Assembly (NCBI GenBank): GCA_963555705.1
Contig: OY743182.1
Span: 50,782,592-50,846,591 of the forward strand
DNA: 64,000 nt
Source of the DNA: Ligustrum vulgare
Taxonomy: Eukaryota; Streptophyta; Magnoliopsida; Lamiales; Oleaceae
Direction of reading: 5' to 3'
The notes under the pieces were generated by a model. It was given only the letters and a program-made list of their open reading frames with translations. It was not told the DNA's origin and ran no database searches. The position numbers and the translations under genes were made by a program. The stretch's first letter is position 1, and every line of letters starts with the position of its first letter. Of this stretch, positions 59,561 to 64,000 are shown piece after piece.

Positions 59561-60595
59561 TTAGATTATCAAAAGTTCCAAATTATTTTCTATGAGAATA
59601 ACTTATTCAGAAATTGTTTATCATACAACAATATTCTATGTCAAACAGGGAATAGCTCAAGAAGCTTTATTATTTGTAAAAGTGCGATATGCATACACTC
59701 CACCAAAGCGCACTGAGATATATGATTGAAATTACATCCCTAAAAGAATGACATGTGTTATGGCATTTTAGCCGATTGATAATATTTGAGAACATTATGG
59801 TGAAAACACGCCTGAAGCGTAATTATGCCTGAAGCATAATGACTATCGATTCCAAAAATAAATATCTCTTGAATGATTGAAATGATTCCTTTGAGGCTAA
59901 ATACTCAAAGTAAGTAAAAGGGACATAGTCAAATGATGAGATATTCAGGTACCTGATGATAGAACATATAAAGAGATCTCTCCACGTTATATTGAGATGG
60001 AATCGATAAATAAGTCGACTGCATACCCTCTTATGAAATAAGATTGATGAAATCATAATTCTTTGGCCAAGTATGAAACCCTAATGTAGGGATTATTGTT
60101 CAAGGACCTGAAGTCCAAATGCTTAAATGTGTAAAGCCAGTAATTATATGTACAAATGAAAAATATTTCACAGTCGTAAAAGACGACTAGTTGCGCGCGA
60201 AATTTTTCATAGAACTGGCATGACATATGGTGGATAGACTATAGTCTAAATCACTAGCTTGAGCTCCTTGATATACCAATGAGTGAGATCAAAATGTATG
60301 ATTCTCATCTCGGTACTTTGGGAGTATTCTTTGATGTACCAGTTGATCGCGGTACGTTGGGATTTCAAGTAAAATGATTGTAGATTATATGTCGAAATTG
60401 ATATCTATTTCAATGATTGATTATGCTCCTGCAAAATTAGAAATTGCAGTTTATAAAGTGTAAGAACATACATGTATAAATCATTGAAAGATTCAATATG
60501 CCCAGATTAGTATCACTATAGAATGATACAAATGACTCCATGATATAATATGTTGAAAGTGAAATTGGAGTGTACTATTTATGACATCTGGGAAA

Positions 60596-60796
60596 TTGAT
60601 TATTCACTAGAAGTGAATACGAAAATGAATATTCACCAGAAGTGAATTTGAAATTGATTATTCACTAGAAGTGAATTTGAAAATGAATATTTAATTATTC
60701 ACTAGAAGTGAAAGATGCAATCTATGAAAGTGAATTATAGATTTGATTATTCACCAGAAGTGAATTCTAAATTTGATTATTCACCAGAAGTGAAAA
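60596..60796. repeat. 'attcactagaagtgaat' palindromic tandem repeats
   Basis: Seven or so copies of TTCACyAGAAGTGAA, itself an imperfect palindrome, spaced 20-45 bp. Fewer copies occur in the older element (366-450). Confidence 0.8.
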
Positions 60797-60864
60797 ATAC
60801 AATGAAAAGATTCGTGATTGCACCAATATACATGTAATATTCCATGAAAGGAATAAATACGCGT

Positions 60865-61560
60865 TGCACTCTTTTTCCCTTAGCTGAGGTTTTGTCCCAC
60901 AGGGTTTTCATAGCAAGTTTTTTTAATGAGGCAACAGTTGAGGCGTATTGATGAAAATTAATGAGAATAATGCACTCTTTTTCCCTTCGCTGAGGTTTTG
61001 TCCCACAGGGTTTTCCTAGCAAGGTTTTTGAGGCATCATCATAGCTATCAACAAGCTATAATTCAGCAACACATTGTTATACTGGAATGATATCAACAAA
61101 TGAAGAAAATCATACACATCTTATGAAGAATGTTATGATATCGACTACACACAAGAAGATTTTCATATATATTCCAGAAGAAAGATGATATCATTATTCA
61201 AAAGGTTCATGAATACTTGATTGCACACTTCAGGGGGAGAATCATGCTGTCATGCTGTACTCTTTTTCCTTCGTCCAGGTTTTGTCCCACAGGGTTTTCC
61301 TGACAAGGTTTTAACGAGGCAGCGGCTGTACTCTTTTTCCTTCGTTCAGATTTTGTCCCATTGGGTTTTACTGACAAGGTTTTAACGAGGCAGCACTGAA
61401 GCACTGAAGAACTTCAAAGATTCAATACATGATTTGTTCTACTTGAACATTAAGACTCAACGATTGACGATGGCCAATATCAGGGGGAGCAACTGTACTC
61501 TTTTTCCTTCGCTCAAGTTTTATCCCATTGGGTTTTCTTAGCAAGGTTTTAACGAGGCAG
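60865..61560 (+). repeat. Five copies of the 'ctctttttccttcg..gttttgtcccac' 3' motif
   Basis: Copies at about 60868, 60970, 61257, 61328 and 61494, each about 60 bp, read 'ctctttttcccttcgctgaggttttgtcccacagggttttcctagcaaggtttt' with changes. They lie between the cassette and the polypurine tract. Two copies are seen inverted at 1-145 in the older element. Confidence 0.85.
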
Positions 61561-61582
61561 ACAATTGCGTAATATGTCATTC

Positions 61583-61591
61583 AAGGGGGAG
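61583..61591 (+). promoter_or_regulatory. Polypurine tract
   Basis: AAGGGGGAG sits immediately before the TG of the 3' LTR, the usual place of the plus-strand primer in reverse transcription. Confidence 0.85.
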
Positions 61592-61799
61592 TGTTATAAA
61601 TAATGTATATATGTGAATGACATAACCATTATATCCCTGTAAACTTTACAATATTACGATTGTGCCATTGTCCACTCCTATAAATAGGAGCCTATACTTA
61701 CCAATTTATTACACCAATTCTTGAAGAGAAATTCTCTCCTCTAAACTCTCTCCATTTCTCTCTCTATGTTGTTCTTATGATTTCGATGATTTTATAACA
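61592..61799 (+). repeat. 3' LTR of the young LOG retroelement
   Basis: 208 bp, no difference from the 5' LTR found by eye. Followed by ACAAT (61800-61804), the target duplication. Confidence 0.95.
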
Positions 61800-61875
61800 A
61801 CAATATAATTATCCTATCATTTAACTTTGTTAAAATTCATCTTTTCTTTGCTTTTGAGGTTAGAGATAAATTCAA

Positions 61876-62029
61876 CCCCTATTTGATGAAGATTAAAATC
61901 AATTTTTTAGTAAATTTTGATAGAAGTTAATGAAATATGGGATTGAAAACTTGTGAATCATACTTAAAATTAATTATTGACTTTGATTAATTTTAAAATC
62001 TTGATTATAATCAATATCAAACAAGCTCT
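61876..62029. mobile_element. MITE with 'cctatttgatgaagattaaaatca' ends
   Basis: The left end 'tatttgatgaagattaaaatcaa' pairs with the right end 'ttgattataatcaatatcaaaca'. Similar units lie near 6885-7050, 8890-9060 and 22650-22800, sharing 'gaaattaattatt.attttg'. Non-coding. Confidence 0.55.
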
Positions 62030-63085
62030 CAAATTCTTTTGTTGCATTCGTGATAAAATGTAGTTGTCCATATATTTTACTTTGCCGTTTTAGTGCTCCT
62101 TTTCTTTTGTTTGTGTTATTACTTACTCTTCTATTTTCTTCTTCTTTTTTGTTATTTATTTATTTATTTTTTTAAAAAAGCCTGTTTAAAATTAGGACAA
62201 AGAATTATGTATTTACGTCGGTTCTAGACGATGTGATTCTTCATTAAAAAAAAAAAAGAAAAAAAAAGACATGCGAAGATCTTGATTTAAAGTCTATTGT
62301 ACGTTATATTTGAAATTTTCTTGTTGTCATGCAATTGATCCGTTAGCAAATAAACTGAATATCGATCTCTCTAACAATTTATGATTCTAATAAAGTGAAT
62401 TTGATAGCATTGGACAATCTCAAAAAGGAAGAAAACTAAAACATTGTCACTTGTATTATATGCTCATATTTAGTATTGCATGCCAAACAGACTCTTACAT
62501 TATAACGGGTTCGGCATATTAAAAACTTAAATTTCCAAAAAAGATAGACTCCTTTATTTATATAGTAATTTTTGTCTTCAGCACTCTTCATCGCTTGCTA
62601 TAACTCATATTTTTTTTATTATTACCATATAGAATTATTATCTTTTTCAAAGTGAAAACTTGTTGAATGTGACAATCATATAAGATTATCAAAAGAGCAC
62701 GATTAATAAGAAAATTAGCAGGTTTGTCAACATCTTAAAATCCTTAATTTCAGTTTTGAAGGATACCCTTAATCCAATTTCTTATCATGATTTTCACTTT
62801 TAATCTTCATGATAGTACATAAGATTGCAATTTGCCGTCTTATTTCTTATTTTAAGTTAAAACCATTTTGATCATTCTAATTACAAAAGAAAGCCTATGT
62901 ATGGCAAGCTGATCAAGTTATTGCTTTGAGTAAGAATCCACTTTTGAACATGTTTACAGAATTTTCTGAAAATATTTTATCCAATTAAAAGAACTTTTAG
63001 ATAAAATTAAATTGATAAAATAGTTTCTTCATAAAGCTCTTTTAAAAATACAGAACAAAAAACATCAATCGTGTCAGAAGAACGA

Positions 63086-63248
63086 GGCTATGTTTGTTAA
63101 AAGTTTTTTATTTAAAAACATATTTTTTATATTTTCTAGGTAAAATCCGTGATTAAAAAATGAAGAGAGAAAATATATGTGTTTAAACATGATTTGAAGA
63201 ATTATGTTGTAAAAAATATGTTTAAAAATATTTGCCAAACAGAGACGT
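63086..63248. mobile_element. MITE, same family as 8657
   Basis: The left end 'ggctatgtttgttaaaag' pairs with the right end 'atttgccaaacagagac'. The interior 'tatattttctaggtaaaat..gtgattaaaaaatga' is nearly the same as in 8657-8826. Confidence 0.65.
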
Positions 63249-63750
63249 AATCATCCATCATACAAAAACTTCAAGGACATTAAAGAGCAATAATTACTTG
63301 GTTTACAAAACTAATAAATAACTAGTTTTATACTCGTACAATGCTAGAACATATTTCATTGACAATGACTAAAGTACAAAAATGTACAATTGAAAGAAAA
63401 AAAAATAGCGACACGATTAAAATTGAAAAAAAAAAAAGAAGAAAAAAGGAAGAAAGAAAAAGCATATTTGATAACCACGTTATTAAAATTATGCGCTATT
63501 AATATCATAATCAAATCTTCGAAGAACTGACAAATAAACTAATGTGAGTAACCGACTTTAAAATTTATAAGAAGTAAATTTCTCGTCTATTATTTTTGCT
63601 AATTTCAATTATTGAACTACAAAGTGACACGTTTAATAGATAATTTTATCAAAAGCCATTTGAACTCATTAGATAGCTTAAGGACTGAATTTCAACGGGT
63701 GAGGTGATGTATATGTGATTATATAATTGAAGTCTTTCTAAGATTATGTG

Positions 63751-63905
63751 AGCTTATTTGGTGTAGAAGAAATTTGAGAAATTTTTAAATGTGTGATTGA
63801 AAAATGATTAAAAAGTTTATAAAATGTTGAGTCCCAAAAAAATGTGTGGTCGAAAATTAATTGGAGGAGAAATTGGAAAATCTCTCTTGAACCAAACATG
63901 GGCTA
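63751..63905. mobile_element. MITE related to the 8657 family
   Basis: The left end 'agcttatttggtgtag' pairs with the right end 'ttgaaccaaacatgggct'. The interior has 'aaatgtgtgattgaaaaatga' and 'aaatgtgtggtcgaaaatt', also seen in the arms of the inverted repeat at 44591-45309. Confidence 0.55.
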
Positions 63906-64000
63906 AATTAAGATAATTAATTCCTCTATTATAGACTAACCAAAGATTTATATTTTCAAGAAACACAAAGTATTACCATCTTTAAATGACATACGTATTC

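Larger units (their letters stand above)
55469..61799 (+). mobile_element. Complete young LTR retroelement carrying an antisense LOG gene
   Basis: It is 6331 bp. The LTRs at 55469-55676 and 61592-61799 (208 bp each) look identical, with TGTTATAA..TTATAACA ends and a 5-bp target duplication ACAAT (55464-55468 and 61800-61804). A putative primer-binding site follows the 5' LTR and the polypurine tract AAGGGGGAG (61583-61591) abuts the 3' LTR, so the element reads on the plus strand. There is no gag, protease, RT or integrase. The interior instead holds two minus-strand frames (LOG and ORF-A) and several tandem repeats. Identical LTRs imply very recent insertion. The 3' repeats 'ctctttttccttcg..gttttgtcccac.gggtttt' are like those near the 3' end of many plant Copia elements (my recollection), which suggests Copia machinery in trans. 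Confidence 0.93.
61805..64000. other. Gene-free AT-rich spacer with MITEs
   Basis: No gene could be supported. Three MITE-like units (61876-62029, 63086-63248, 63751-63905) account for part of it; the remainder is AT-rich with short A- and T-runs. Confidence 0.6.

Overview
The window looks like plant nuclear DNA, probably from a eudicot. It is AT-rich, has introns with GT..AG borders, and is crowded with plant-type transposons: LTR retrotransposons, hAT, MULE, Helitron, MITEs and tRNA-derived SINEs. I can reconstruct only one complete host gene. It is a nine-exon minus-strand gene at 23424-28228 for an 1132-residue protein with an N-terminal C2 domain (NT-C2) and a long coiled coil. Almost everything else is mobile DNA or captured gene debris. 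All calls come from reading the sequence; no database search was run.

The most unusual content is at the two ends. At 55469-61799 lies a complete 6.33-kb LTR element. Its two 208-bp LTRs look identical, it has a 5-bp target duplication (ACAAT), a putative primer-binding site and a polypurine tract. It shows no gag or pol. Instead it carries, antisense to itself, an intact uninterrupted open reading frame for a LOG-type cytokinin riboside 5'-monophosphate phosphoribohydrolase (57600-58253), and upstream of it a second open frame of 181 codons (58503-59048) that I do not recognise. At 1-6841 is a relative in the opposite orientation, cut by the window edge. It carries the same two-gene cassette in decayed form and is interrupted by a 1438-bp solo LTR of another family. 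The two copies point to a family of non-autonomous LTR retroelements that took up a host LOG gene.

From left to right: 1-6841 old LOG element; 7.2-9.3 kb AT-rich DNA with an inverted-repeat element, a tandem duplication and a MITE; 9.3-10.2 kb MULE remnant; 11.8-15.8 kb a probable MULE with a broken TTF-type hAT transposase inside; 16.4-18.3 kb fragments of a lipid-transfer-protein gene and of an ILP1/GCFC gene; 18.7-22.4 kb a decayed Ty3/gypsy element split by a Cassandra-like solo LTR; 23.4-28.2 kb the host gene; 28.8-29.1 kb a SINE with a 20-bp target duplication; 30.6-33.7 kb a BED-finger hAT element with perfect target duplication inside GTGAC-rich repeats; 33.8-44.5 kb mostly AT-rich spacer with two Helitron starts and one Helitron end; 44.6-45.3 kb a large inverted repeat; 45.7-49.2 kb a TTF-type hAT with perfect target duplication; 49.7-52.6 kb a GTGAC/G-run tandem array; 53.1-54.5 kb an LTR-like sequence related to the solo LTR; 54.6-55.3 kb two nested hAT MITEs; then the young LOG element and MITE-bearing spacer to the end.
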